From JBCBKZ01 sp039026975 (GTDB lineage: Bacteria > Bacteroidota > Bacteroidia > J057): a stretch of 15,765 nucleotides of DNA. The DNA lies in assembly GCA_039026975.1 (NCBI GenBank), contig JBCCLI010000125.1:1-15765 (forward strand). Direction: 5' to 3'. Shown piece by piece: positions 1 to 6,161 of the stretch. The position numbers and the translations under genes are program-made. The notes below the pieces were generated by a model. The model did no database searches and was not told the DNA's origin. It was given only the letters and a program-made list of their open reading frames with translations. Numbering within the stretch: position 1 is the stretch's first letter; every line of letters starts with the position of its first letter.

Positions 1-1284
1 AGAAGAGTGATAGACTCCCAGATTAATACATAAAGCGGCTAACTTGTATGTATTTTTCTGTAAGGATTGAAGGAGGGTCTCTCCATATAGCGTGTAGATA
101 GCAGCCTCTGTATAGCTGACCTCGGTAAAATGGCCTGTCCCAGCTTCAAAGGTTAATAAATTCTTTAATCCAGAAATAAGCACCTCACAATCTTCTCCTA
201 TCCCTTCGTGCTTTTTGCACACTACCTCTTGCACCACCGGACTTACCTTAAAGCTTCTCCCCACCTGATCAAAGTCAAGCCAGCCTTCTTCCGCCAGAGC
301 CATGAGATCTTTTTTTTCCTCCTCTATGCTGGGCAGCATAGCTTTCAGCCTTGTGTAAGGAATATTCTCAGCAGGCAAAACAGAGAAAATGGCTAGCAAT
401 CGCTTTTTCGAAGGACTTAGCCCCAAGAGTTCATACATGCCTGCTATAATCTCTTCAGGTGTCTGCCTCTCTAGTACATAAGCGGTATCTACCGCTTCTG
501 AGGAGGAAAGATGTAGGAGGTTACGTCCCTGTAAGTCTTCCAGCAGCTGTTCCAGCCAATAGGTACTTTCTAAGGTATTAAGCTGTGCCAGGTTCTTGGC
601 TAATAGTTCTATGACCAGGGTATTATAGCCTACTGCCGTGAAAATAGCCCTAAGCTTTTCTTCCTCTCCCTCTCTCAAAAAGGGATAATACTTGATGAAG
701 AGGGTGTTCGCCTTCTCCCTAGATAAGGTCTTCACCTTATAAACAGTCAGCTCCCTCAGCTTATTTAGTCGGCTCGTGATAAGCACATGAAAGTTGGGGA
801 GGCGCATGAGGGCCTGGTAATGGGCTTCCAGTTCTGCTGATTCATTCGCATTATCCAGGATGAAGAGACAGGTTTCTGGTAGTTTCCGTAGGGCTTCAAA
901 TAAAATAGGGATACGTTCCGTCTCCGGCATCTTAGGATCAAAGCTTATCCCCAGGGGGATAGCCAGCCTTAACAAGGCTGTTTGTAGGCTATTCCCTGTA
1001 AATAGCCAGCACAGGTGTTGGTAGTCTTTTTTATAGGTATGGTAGTATCTGGCAGCTAAGGTAGTTTTCCCTATACCTCCCTCTCCATTGATCAGCATGA
1101 GCACATTCTCCCCAGAGAACAGCTTCCCGTGGATGCTCTCCAGTTCTCCCTCTCTTCCTATAAATACATTTGGTGATATAGGCTTATCCCCTAGAAACTT
1201 AGTAATGTTTCTACCTGGCTGTGGGTCTCCTTGTGAGGCTTGTTGGATGATGGCTCTAGGCTTAGTAGTGATACGGATTTGCAA
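1..1284 (-). CDS. NB-ARC/STAND-type NTPase, partial (C-terminus beyond left edge)
   Basis: The minus-strand frame is open from 1296 to base 1. Counting from a TTG at 1284, the protein reads through a short linker and an FIGREGEL entry motif (about residues 41-48). A Walker A loop, GEGGIGKTT, follows at 67-75, then a Walker B-like LFILDNAN, an LITSR sensor-like motif, a winged-helix-like stretch, and the start of helical, TPR-like sequence (KLAALCINLGVY) at the edge. This order is typical of bacterial NB-ARC/STAND ATPases, which act as signal-operated switches and often couple an N-terminal effector to a repeat sensor. Here only about 40 residues precede the NTPase core and no effector domain is visible. 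The start is uncertain: an in-frame TAA lies at 1297-1299, and the first ATG falls inside the NTPase core just before Walker A. TTG at 1284 is the most plausible start, but N-terminal truncation is possible. The family call is firm; the biological role is unknown. Confidence 0.8.
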   Translation of the reverse strand, partial: MQIRITTKPRAIIQQASQGDPQPGRNITKFLGDKPISPNVFIGREGELESIHGKLFSGENVLMLINGEGGIGKTTLAARYYHTYKKDYQHLCWLFTGNSLQTALLRLAIPLGISFDPKMPETERIPILFEALRKLPETCLFILDNANESAELEAHYQALMRLPNFHVLITSRLNKLRELTVYKVKTLSREKANTLFIKYYPFLREGEEEKLRAIFTAVGYNTLVIELLAKNLAQLNTLESTYWLEQLLEDLQGRNLLHLSSSEAVDTAYVLERQTPEEIIAGMYELLGLSPSKKRLLAIFSVLPAENIPYTRLKAMLPSIEEEKKDLMALAEEGWLDFDQVGRSFKVSPVVQEVVCKKHEGIGEDCEVLISGLKNLLTFEAGTGHFTEVSYTEAAIYTLYGETLLQSLQKNTYKLAALCINLGVYHSS

Positions 1285-1410
1285 ACAGACAACTTCTTAC
1301 CCTCGGATATTCCTCCTTAAAATACCTTTTTCCTCTTAGTTGTGCAATCGGTTTTGGAGGGAGGGTATTAAGGGGGATGGCCTTATATGGAATAGGAATG
1401 TATCAGATTT

Positions 1411-1471
1411 CCCACCATTCAAATGGTGGGCTCATGCTAAAACTCTATGAGACCACCGTTTTAACGGTGGG
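1411..1471. repeat. Pair of short REP-like hairpins
   Basis: Two similar inverted repeats lie 22 bases apart. The first has stem CCCACCAT (1411-1418) and ATGGTGGG (1423-1430) with loop TCAA. The second has CCACCGTT (1453-1460) and AACGGTGG (1463-1470). Both carry the same CCACC/GGTGG core, so they look like two diverged members of one short palindromic family. They sit between the NTPase gene and the large repeat array. A terminator role is unlikely because neither is followed by a T-run. Confidence 0.6.
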
Positions 1472-1478
1472 TATTAGA

Positions 1479-1958
1479 TGGAATATCTCTCGCGAGATCC
1501 CGCTTGACGCCGCAAGTCATTCCCCAAAGGCCCAGCGGGATGACGCACGAATTTCTTCATGGATCGCTACCATTAAAGGGTCAAACGGCACACCACCAAG
1601 CTTAGAAAGCAATACCAACTACTCCCCCACCATGGATAACCACTTAAGACCGCAGGGCATCCCTTTTCTAAAGGGGATGGAGCAAGTAGGGAGGGGTTCA
1701 AGCAGGACGCGAGATCCCGCTTGACGCCGCAAGCCATTCCCCAAAGGCCCAGCGGGATGACGCACGAATAGGTAATGGCAAAAGGTATTTCCTCTCTTGG
1801 GAGGGGCGCAGGGGTGGGTTTCATCATTAACTCCTACAAAACCCACCTCTTCCTCTCCTCAAAAGCCTTTAAGCCCTAAAGAGGCTGTCATGCCGTTGGG
1901 CCTGTAGCAGGGGAAAAGGGTCAAACGGCATCTAGCGTATCACATGAACTAACAGGAG
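1479..1958. repeat. Composite tandem repeat, unit 1 (about 480 bp)
   Basis: This is the first full copy of a composite repeat whose next copy begins 480 bases later at 1959. In order it contains: module A (1479-1552), with inverted TCCCGCT and AGCGGGA arms; module B, with the CCCTTTTCTAAAGGGG palindrome; a second module A (about 1707-1770); module C, with the TTGGGAGGGGCGCAGGGGTGGG stretch; and module D, with ATGCCGTT and AACGGCAT arms flanking about 25 bases. The short open frames in it are repeated in every copy and follow palindromic sequence, so I do not call genes here. No transposase is present. Confidence 0.85.
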
Positions 1959-2434
1959 TGGAATATCTCTCGCGAGATCCCGCTTGACGCCGCAAGCCAT
2001 TCCCCAAAGGCCCATCGGGACGAAGCGCGAATTTCTTTAGGGATCGCTACCATTAAAGGGTCAAACGGAACACCACCAAGCTTAGAAAGCAGCAATACCA
2101 ACTACTCCCCCACCATGGATAACCACTTAAGACCGCAGGGCATCCCTTTTCTAAAGGGGATGAAGCAAGTAGGGAGGGGTTCAAGCAGGACGCGAGATCC
2201 CGCTTGACGCCGCAAGTCATTCCCCAAAGGCCCAGCTGGATGACACACGAATAGAAATGGCAAAGTAATATTTCCCCTCTTGGGAGGGGCGCAGGGGTGG
2301 GTTTCATCATTAACGCGGACAAAACCTCTCTCCTCAGAAGCCTTTAAGTCCAAAAGAGGCTGTCATGCCGTTGGGCCTATAGCAGAGATTAAAGGGTCAA
2401 ACGGCATCTAGCCTATCACATGAACTAACAGGAG
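1959..2434. repeat. Composite tandem repeat, unit 2 (about 476 bp)
   Basis: This is the second full copy, with the same module order A-B-A-C-D as unit 1 and high but imperfect identity. Its two A modules start at about 1959 and 2190. Its module A at 2013-2030 has diverged (CATCGGGACGAAGC in place of CAGCGGGATGACGC), which weakens one hairpin arm. Module C keeps a clean hairpin, CCCCTC (2274-2279) with GAGGGG (2284-2289). No coding potential beyond repeat-derived open frames is seen. Confidence 0.85.
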
Positions 2435-2600
2435 TGGAATATCTCTCTCGAGATCCCGCTTGACGCCGCAAGTCATTCCCCAAAGGCCCAGCGGGATGAC
2501 GCACGAATAGGTAATGGCAAAAGGTATTTCCCCTCTTGGGAGGGGCGCAGGGGTGGGTTTCATCACTAAGGCGTGTAAAACCCACCTCTTCCTCTCCTCC
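2435..2600. repeat. Composite tandem repeat, unit 3, internally deleted
   Basis: The third copy starts with module A (2435-2508) but passes directly into module C (AGGTAATGGCAAAAGG, then hairpin CCCCTC 2530-2535 with GAGGGG 2540-2545). Module B and one A module are missing. This is what recombination between the two A modules of a full unit would leave. Similarity stops near 2600, after ACCCACCTCTTCCTCTCCTC, so module D is also absent. The remaining bases up to the TetR gene hold its promoter region. Confidence 0.8.
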
Positions 2601-2684
2601 CACAAACCCATAAGTAGTAGCGAAAAATATTTCACCTCAGCCCTACCTGCTACCCTCCCCCGACAATAGTATTCAATTTTTCAT

Positions 2685-2715
2685 TTTGGAATTTCGGAGA
2701 CTCTTTCTATTTTAA
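2685..2715 (+). promoter_or_regulatory. Possible Bacteroidota-type promoter of the TetR gene cluster
   Basis: TTTG at 2685-2688 and TATTTTAA at 2708-2715 are separated by 19 bases. This resembles the Bacteroidota -33 TTTG and -7 TAnnTTTG elements, although the last two bases of the -7 box deviate. Its position 20-50 bases before the ATG, overlapping the palindrome at 2714-2723, fits an autoregulated promoter. The assignment is tentative. Confidence 0.4.
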
Positions 2716-2723
2716 CGATCGTT
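2714..2723. promoter_or_regulatory. Palindromic operator candidate for the adjacent TetR regulator
   Basis: AACGATCGTT is a perfect 10-base palindrome 13 bases before the start codon of the TetR-family gene, and it touches the proposed -7 element. TetR-family repressors commonly bind such short inverted repeats in their own promoter, so this is the best candidate for autorepression of the cluster at 2737-5549. Binding is inferred, not shown. Confidence 0.5.
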
Positions 2724-2736
2724 CAACAAATACGCT

Positions 2737-3303
2737 ATGCCAGCTCAGAAAACCTCCAAAGAGGATATTCTCAGAAAAGCCTTAATGGTATTTCGAAAAC
2801 AAGGGTACCATGCCACTAGCATTTCTGACCTGTCTAAAGTCTGCGACATCCCTAAATCCCACTTTTATTACTACTTCGAGAGTAAGGAAGGCCTGATGAA
2901 GGAAATCCTGGAAGTAGTAGATGTATATTTTAAGGAGAGGGTGATGGCCGTAGCTAATGATACTGACCTCAGCCCTAAAGAAAGACTGGAATCCCTAGGG
3001 TTGAGGCTCTTAAAAGTCTACAAATCAGAGACCGGTGGCTGTATCATGGGAAATACGGTACTGGAAACCATGCATCTGGGGACCGATCAGACCTTCGCAG
3101 CTACCCTGAAAGACTTTTTTGATGGCATGATAGAGGCGCTACAAATCATTTACCAAGAGGTGCATCCGGCAGATAAAGCAAAACAGTTGGCAGAACTGGC
3201 CATACAGGATATACAGGGTGGAATTATGCTCATGCAGCTATATGATGATAGGCATTACCTGAATGACGCTGTAGAAAGAACTATTAACAGAATCCACAAA
3301 TAA
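2737..3303 (+). CDS. TetR/AcrR-family transcriptional regulator
   Basis: This is a DNA-binding repressor-type protein of 188 residues, the usual size for the family. Residues 8-52 form the canonical TetR helix-turn-helix: ILRKALMVFRKQGYHATSIS, then LSKVCDIPKSHFYYYFESKEGL with the recognition-helix HFYYYF signature. The C-terminal ligand domain is less conserved. It contains GGCIMGN around Cys102, a layout reminiscent of the NemR/AcuR branch, where a cysteine near this site senses electrophiles; that link is inference. The ATG at 2737 follows a palindromic operator candidate. The gene heads a tight plus-strand cluster, with the next gene starting 9 bases after its stop. It probably controls itself and the following genes. 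The ligand is unknown. Confidence 0.93.
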   Translation: MPAQKTSKEDILRKALMVFRKQGYHATSISDLSKVCDIPKSHFYYYFESKEGLMKEILEVVDVYFKERVMAVANDTDLSPKERLESLGLRLLKVYKSETGGCIMGNTVLETMHLGTDQTFAATLKDFFDGMIEALQIIYQEVHPADKAKQLAELAIQDIQGGIMLMQLYDDRHYLNDAVERTINRIHK

Positions 3304-3312
3304 GCAAAGCCC

Positions 3313-3810
3313 ATGAATCCGATTAATAAAATGTTCATCACCAGCAGAGCCCCTGAGCTATTACAATCACTCTCCGAGGATAGCCCTGCTTTGTGGGGCG
3401 TCATGACAGCCCAGCATATGCTGGAACACCTGGGCATGCTCTTCCACATCTCAAGGGAAAATAAGCTGCCTTGCCTGGTACCAGAAAATAAGCTTCAAGC
3501 TTCTGTAGACTTTCTCATGAGTGATAGGCCCATGCGGAAAAACATCCGCATCCCTAATGTGCCCCTGGAAGCAGGTGAGCTGAGGTATGATGATATGCAG
3601 CATGCCTATGAAAAACTCATGGGTAAAATAGAGGGCTTCTATACCTACTACCGAGAAAATCCTGAATCTACTGCTATGCATCCCTTCTTTGGGCAGTTAG
3701 GGATGGACCAGTGGGAGCAGTTTCATGCCAAGCACTTATACCATCATTTAGCGCAGTTTGATCAGCTTCCAGAGGTAGATCATATTTCTATTGAAGCGGT
3801 GCTTGCATAA
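3313..3810 (+). CDS. DUF1569/DinB-like protein
   Basis: This is a 165-residue soluble protein with no signal peptide. It has the features of the DUF1569 branch of the DinB four-helix superfamily: an early WGVMTAQHMLEHL helix, and a C-terminal HPFFGQL followed by WEQFHAKHLYHHLAQF. The histidines in these two segments would form the metal-binding site on the DinB fold. DinB-fold proteins bind divalent metal, and some act as thiol-dependent transferases or isomerases; for DUF1569 no activity is established that I can name. The gene lies 9 bases after the TetR gene and 2 bases before the Nudix gene, so co-transcription is very likely. A role in detoxification or stress response under TetR control is a guess from context. 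Confidence 0.75.
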   Translation: MNPINKMFITSRAPELLQSLSEDSPALWGVMTAQHMLEHLGMLFHISRENKLPCLVPENKLQASVDFLMSDRPMRKNIRIPNVPLEAGELRYDDMQHAYEKLMGKIEGFYTYYRENPESTAMHPFFGQLGMDQWEQFHAKHLYHHLAQFDQLPEVDHISIEAVLA

Positions 3811-3812
3811 TT

Positions 3813-4337
3813 ATGGGAAAGCCTACCTATACCTACTGCCCACAATGTGGCAACGCACTTACGGAAGCTGACAGATCAGGAGAAATCCGTAAAATATGCA
3901 TTGATACTGATTGTGGTTTTGTCCACTGGGATAATCCTATCCCTGTAGTAGCGGCCATAGCTACCCGTGGAGAGGAGGTCTACCTGGTCAGAAGCATAGG
4001 ATGGCCGGATAAATGGTTTGGGCTGGTAACGGGCTTCATGGAAAAGGCTGAAAAACCAGAAGAAGCAGTGCTAAGAGAGGTAAAGGAAGAGCTAGGATTG
4101 GAGGGGGAAGTAACTACCTTCATAGGCCACTACCCCTTCAGGCGGATGAACCAGATCATCATAGTTTATCACGTAGCCCTGGCTGAGGGAGAAGTCCAGC
4201 TAGATACTAGTGAACTTGAAGGCTGGAAAAAAGTACCCATAGAAAAAATCAGGCCCTGGCCCATGGGGACAGGAAAGGCACTCAAAGATTGGCTCAGTAG
4301 TCAGGGCTATGAGCGTGAATTTATTCAGTTTGGGTAG
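3813..4337 (+). CDS. Nudix hydrolase with N-terminal zinc ribbon
   Basis: This is a 174-residue enzyme that hydrolyses a nucleoside diphosphate linked to another moiety; the exact substrate is not visible. Residues 9-34 form a zinc ribbon with Cys9, Cys12, Cys29 and Cys34 (CPQCG and CIDTDCG), as in NudC-type proteins. The complete Nudix box, GX5EX7REVKEELGL, spans 74-96 with Glu89, Glu92 and Glu93 as metal ligands. At 174 residues it is shorter than NudC NADH pyrophosphatase (about 260) and lacks its N-terminal domain, so it fits the smaller zinc-ribbon Nudix group better than true NudC. It starts 2 bases after the upstream stop, which suggests translational coupling. It probably cleans up damaged or excess nucleotides or dinucleotides. 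Confidence 0.9.
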   Translation: MGKPTYTYCPQCGNALTEADRSGEIRKICIDTDCGFVHWDNPIPVVAAIATRGEEVYLVRSIGWPDKWFGLVTGFMEKAEKPEEAVLREVKEELGLEGEVTTFIGHYPFRRMNQIIIVYHVALAEGEVQLDTSELEGWKKVPIEKIRPWPMGTGKALKDWLSSQGYEREFIQFG

Positions 4338-4399
4338 GGAATAATTCCTATACTGGGTAAGGTTCTCATACCTATCTTTCCCTTAGGTAATTCTCAAGT

Positions 4400-4930
4400 A
4401 TGAAAACATTTCCTACACTCACTACTGAAAGGCTCATTCTCCGTCAGATCCATGCGGAAGATAAACCCTATGTCTTTCAGGGCCTTTCTCATCCTGATGT
4501 CATCAAGTATTACGGAGTCAGCTACCAAAGCCTGGAAGACAGCCAGGAACAGATGGACTGGTACGCCAATCTGGAAAAAAGGGGAGAGGGAATTTTCTGG
4601 GCGGTGTGTGATAAAGAGACTGCTACCTTCTATGGAACTGGAGGTATTTATGACATCAGTCAGGAACATAAAAAGGCAGAAATTGGGTTCTGGCTTTTGC
4701 CTGACCACTGGGGAAAAGGGATTTTAAAGGAATCCTTTGCAGCTATTGAGCAGTACGTCTTTGGAACTCTGGGCTTACACAGGATAGAGGGCTTTGTAGA
4801 GACAGGAAACCGGAATTGTATCCGCGCCATGGGAAAAGTGGGCTATCAGTTGGAAGGAACCATGAAAGATGCAGAAGTGAAAAAGGGACAGTATATTAGT
4901 TTGCATATCTTTGCAAAGATTCATGGATAA
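4400..4930 (+). CDS. GNAT-family N-acetyltransferase (RimJ/RimL-like)
   Basis: This 176-residue protein is predicted to transfer acetyl from acetyl-CoA to an amine, possibly a protein N-terminus or a small molecule. It starts with the typical TTERLILRQ strand at residues 8-16. It continues through EIGFWLLP into the acetyl-CoA binding loop HWGKGI (103-108), then LGLHRIEGFVETGNRNCIRAMGKVGYQLEG, whose N-x-x-S/A-x-x-x-x-x-K/x-G-F/Y pattern is typical of the GNAT_3 group. It follows the Nudix gene by 62 bases, with no obvious terminator between them, and its last 8 bases overlap the start of the HD gene. Family assignment is firm; the acceptor substrate is unknown. Confidence 0.9.
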   Translation: MKTFPTLTTERLILRQIHAEDKPYVFQGLSHPDVIKYYGVSYQSLEDSQEQMDWYANLEKRGEGIFWAVCDKETATFYGTGGIYDISQEHKKAEIGFWLLPDHWGKGILKESFAAIEQYVFGTLGLHRIEGFVETGNRNCIRAMGKVGYQLEGTMKDAEVKKGQYISLHIFAKIHG

Positions 4931-5549
4931 ATCCCAATTGAAAAGCCTCTGGGTAAACCTGACATTACCCATTTCAGATTACCAGACGTTAAACCACTGG
5001 TGGGGCGTACTAGTTGGAAAATACTCCCAAAAAAGAAGGGCCTATCATAACCTAACCCACATAGGTGACATGATGACCCTATGTGAAAAGCATAAAGATT
5101 CTTTGAAAGACCCGGAGATCTTGGCCTTTTCCATTTTTTTCCATGACTTAATCTATTCTCCTACTAGCAAAGATAATGAGCTAAGAAGTGCCTTAAAAGC
5201 CACTGAATTTTTGACAGATAATGAGGTGGAAGAGGAGAGAATAGCTATCTGCTATCATCAGATTCTCCTTACACGCACCCATCAGGGAGAACATCTACAC
5301 CAGGATGCCCAGTTCCTGATAGATTTTGACCTGGCTGTATTAGGGAGAGAATGGGCAGCCTATGAGCTATACACCCGGCAAATCCGAAAGGAATACTGGA
5401 TGTATCCAGGCCCTATGTACAGAAAGGGGAGAAAGGCAGTCCTACAGCAGTTCCTGACCAGGGACAGGATTTTTCATACGGCCCATTTTCATGAGTTGCT
5501 GGAAGAAAGGGCTCGTCTTAATATCCAGCAAGAAATAGATAGGCTCTAA
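4923..5549 (+). CDS. HD-domain metal-dependent phosphohydrolase (COG4339-like)
   Basis: This is a 208-residue predicted metal-dependent phosphohydrolase. With the start at 4923, RAYHNLTHI (39-47, His42 and His46) and FFHDLIY (72-78, His74-Asp75) give the HD-superfamily metal site. A later CYHQ and an IDFDLAVLG acidic motif complete the pattern seen in the predicted HD hydrolases of COG4339. I chose ATG 4923 over an upstream in-frame TTG at 4911 because it is a standard start and forms an ATGGATAA overlap with the preceding stop, a common coupling arrangement. It is the last gene of the cluster; a strong terminator follows at 5720. The substrate is unknown; nucleotide housekeeping is plausible beside a Nudix enzyme. 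Confidence 0.85.
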   Translation: MDKSQLKSLWVNLTLPISDYQTLNHWWGVLVGKYSQKRRAYHNLTHIGDMMTLCEKHKDSLKDPEILAFSIFFHDLIYSPTSKDNELRSALKATEFLTDNEVEEERIAICYHQILLTRTHQGEHLHQDAQFLIDFDLAVLGREWAAYELYTRQIRKEYWMYPGPMYRKGRKAVLQQFLTRDRIFHTAHFHELLEERARLNIQQEIDRL

Positions 5550-5654
5550 CTGACCACTTACCTTCTTAAGCTTCCCTCTTACAGGCTTCAGGGGTTCCCT
5601 TGTCCGACCTCCATAGTATTTCCATCAGTCAACTAGTAGCTTCATATCAAGATT

Positions 5655-5756
5655 CAGCTCACAACCCTACATGGGTTAGGCTGTCGCCAGAGGCTGACGA
5701 CGGCCACGTTAGGGATTAGCCCGGCCTTACTGGCTTTTGGTAGGCCGGGTTTTTTA
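5655..5756 (+). ncRNA. Possible structured RNA ending in an intrinsic terminator
   Basis: Downstream of the HD gene are three successive plus-strand helices. CAGC (5655-5658) pairs with GCTG (5680-5683) around an inner AACCC (5663-5667)/GGGTT (5673-5677) hairpin. GTCG-C-CAG (5683-5690) pairs with CTG-A-CGAC (5694-5701) over an AGG loop. CCCGGCCT (5720-5727) pairs with AGGCCGGG (5742-5749) before a T-run. No open frame covers it. It could be a 3' UTR structure of the upstream operon or an independent small RNA. No clear promoter of its own is visible, so the ncRNA call is tentative. Confidence 0.35.
5720..5755 (+). terminator. Strong intrinsic terminator of the TetR-HD gene cluster
   Basis: A perfect 8-bp GC-rich stem, CCCGGCCT (5720-5727) with AGGCCGGG (5742-5749), is followed at once by six T. 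It lies about 170 bases after the HD gene stop and is oriented to end transcription of the plus-strand cluster. Confidence 0.85.
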
Positions 5757-5817
5757 AACCATCAGCAAACTCCCCCTTTCCGGTTAACATACAATGATTT
5801 TGTTTTCTCAGTTTTGA

Positions 5818-5846
5818 GGGTTGTCCACGTCTGGGCAACCCTTTTT
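5818..5846 (+). terminator. Second intrinsic terminator
   Basis: GGGTTGTCC (5818-5826) pairs with GGGCAACCC (5833-5841), including one G-U pair, over a 6-base loop. Five T (5842-5846) follow. It lies 62 bases after the first terminator with no recognisable gene between them, so it is either a backup terminator or the end of a lost or very small transcript. Confidence 0.75.
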
Positions 5847-5893
5847 AGCAGGCAGACAACAGCTGGAAAAACAACCTGTCTTTCTGGTGTACA

Positions 5894-6148
5894 TATTTAT
5901 CTCTCCGAATCAAAGGGGGAATCTGGAAGCTAGCCCAAAACATGGGAGAAGGAGTCAGCTTCAAGTAAATGGATTACTGCCCTGTTGTAGACCTGAAAAG
6001 GCAGAAACTCTATTTTACCAGCATGAGAAGTTCTACTCAGCCCATCTCATTCTCAAGTATAGAAGAATTTTCCATGCTTATTTCCACCTATGAGAATGGA
6101 CTTAGCCGAATTTATGAGGTAGATTTCAGTTCCTATCTCTCTAATTGA
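5894..6148 (+). pseudogene. C-terminal remnant of a PD40/TolB-like beta-propeller protein
   Basis: One frame reads YLSLRIKGGIWKLAQNMGEG and then VSFK, a TAA at 5966-5968, then MDYCPVVDLKRQKLYFTS, and ends YENGLSRIYEVDFS before TGA at 6146. The order is a strand pair with GxW, NMGEGV, DYCPVV, LYFTS and ENGLSRIY. It matches the last blade and tail of the PD40 (WD40-like) repeat proteins common in Bacteroidota. The in-frame stop and the absence of any upstream propeller (a terminator lies immediately before it) mark it as a decayed fragment. An ATG at 5969 follows the stop, so a 59-residue peptide could still be made, but I see no reason to think it functions. Recognition is by motif pattern only. 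Confidence 0.5.
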
Positions 6149-6161
6149 TAATATTTCCTAG

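Noticed and set aside
208..396. Plus-strand 62-codon open frame
   Set aside because: It is antisense to the NTPase reading frame, whose motifs establish the coding strand.
1088..1724. Plus-strand open frames opposite the NTPase start and in the first repeat unit
   Set aside because: The first is antisense to the conserved Walker A region; the second runs through the hairpins and repeat modules and has no protein-like composition.
1479..2600. CRISPR array or integron-like cassette array
   Set aside because: The repeat period is about 478 bases with nested modules and no regular short direct repeats or unique spacers; no cas genes or integrase are nearby.
1573..2635. Several overlapping minus-strand open frames of 68-89 codons with a shared MKPTPAPLPRGE-type start
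   Set aside because: They recur once per repeat unit and are read straight through palindromic repeat sequence in more than one frame; this is repeat-derived translation, not a gene family.
4338..4399. Terminator or promoter in the 62-base gap between the Nudix and GNAT genes
   Set aside because: Only weak AT-rich inverted repeats and no T-run are present, so no break in the cluster can be supported.
5821..6093. 90-codon open frame starting at TTG
   Set aside because: It begins inside the second terminator stem, and its sequence is the wrong frame of the PD40 remnant.
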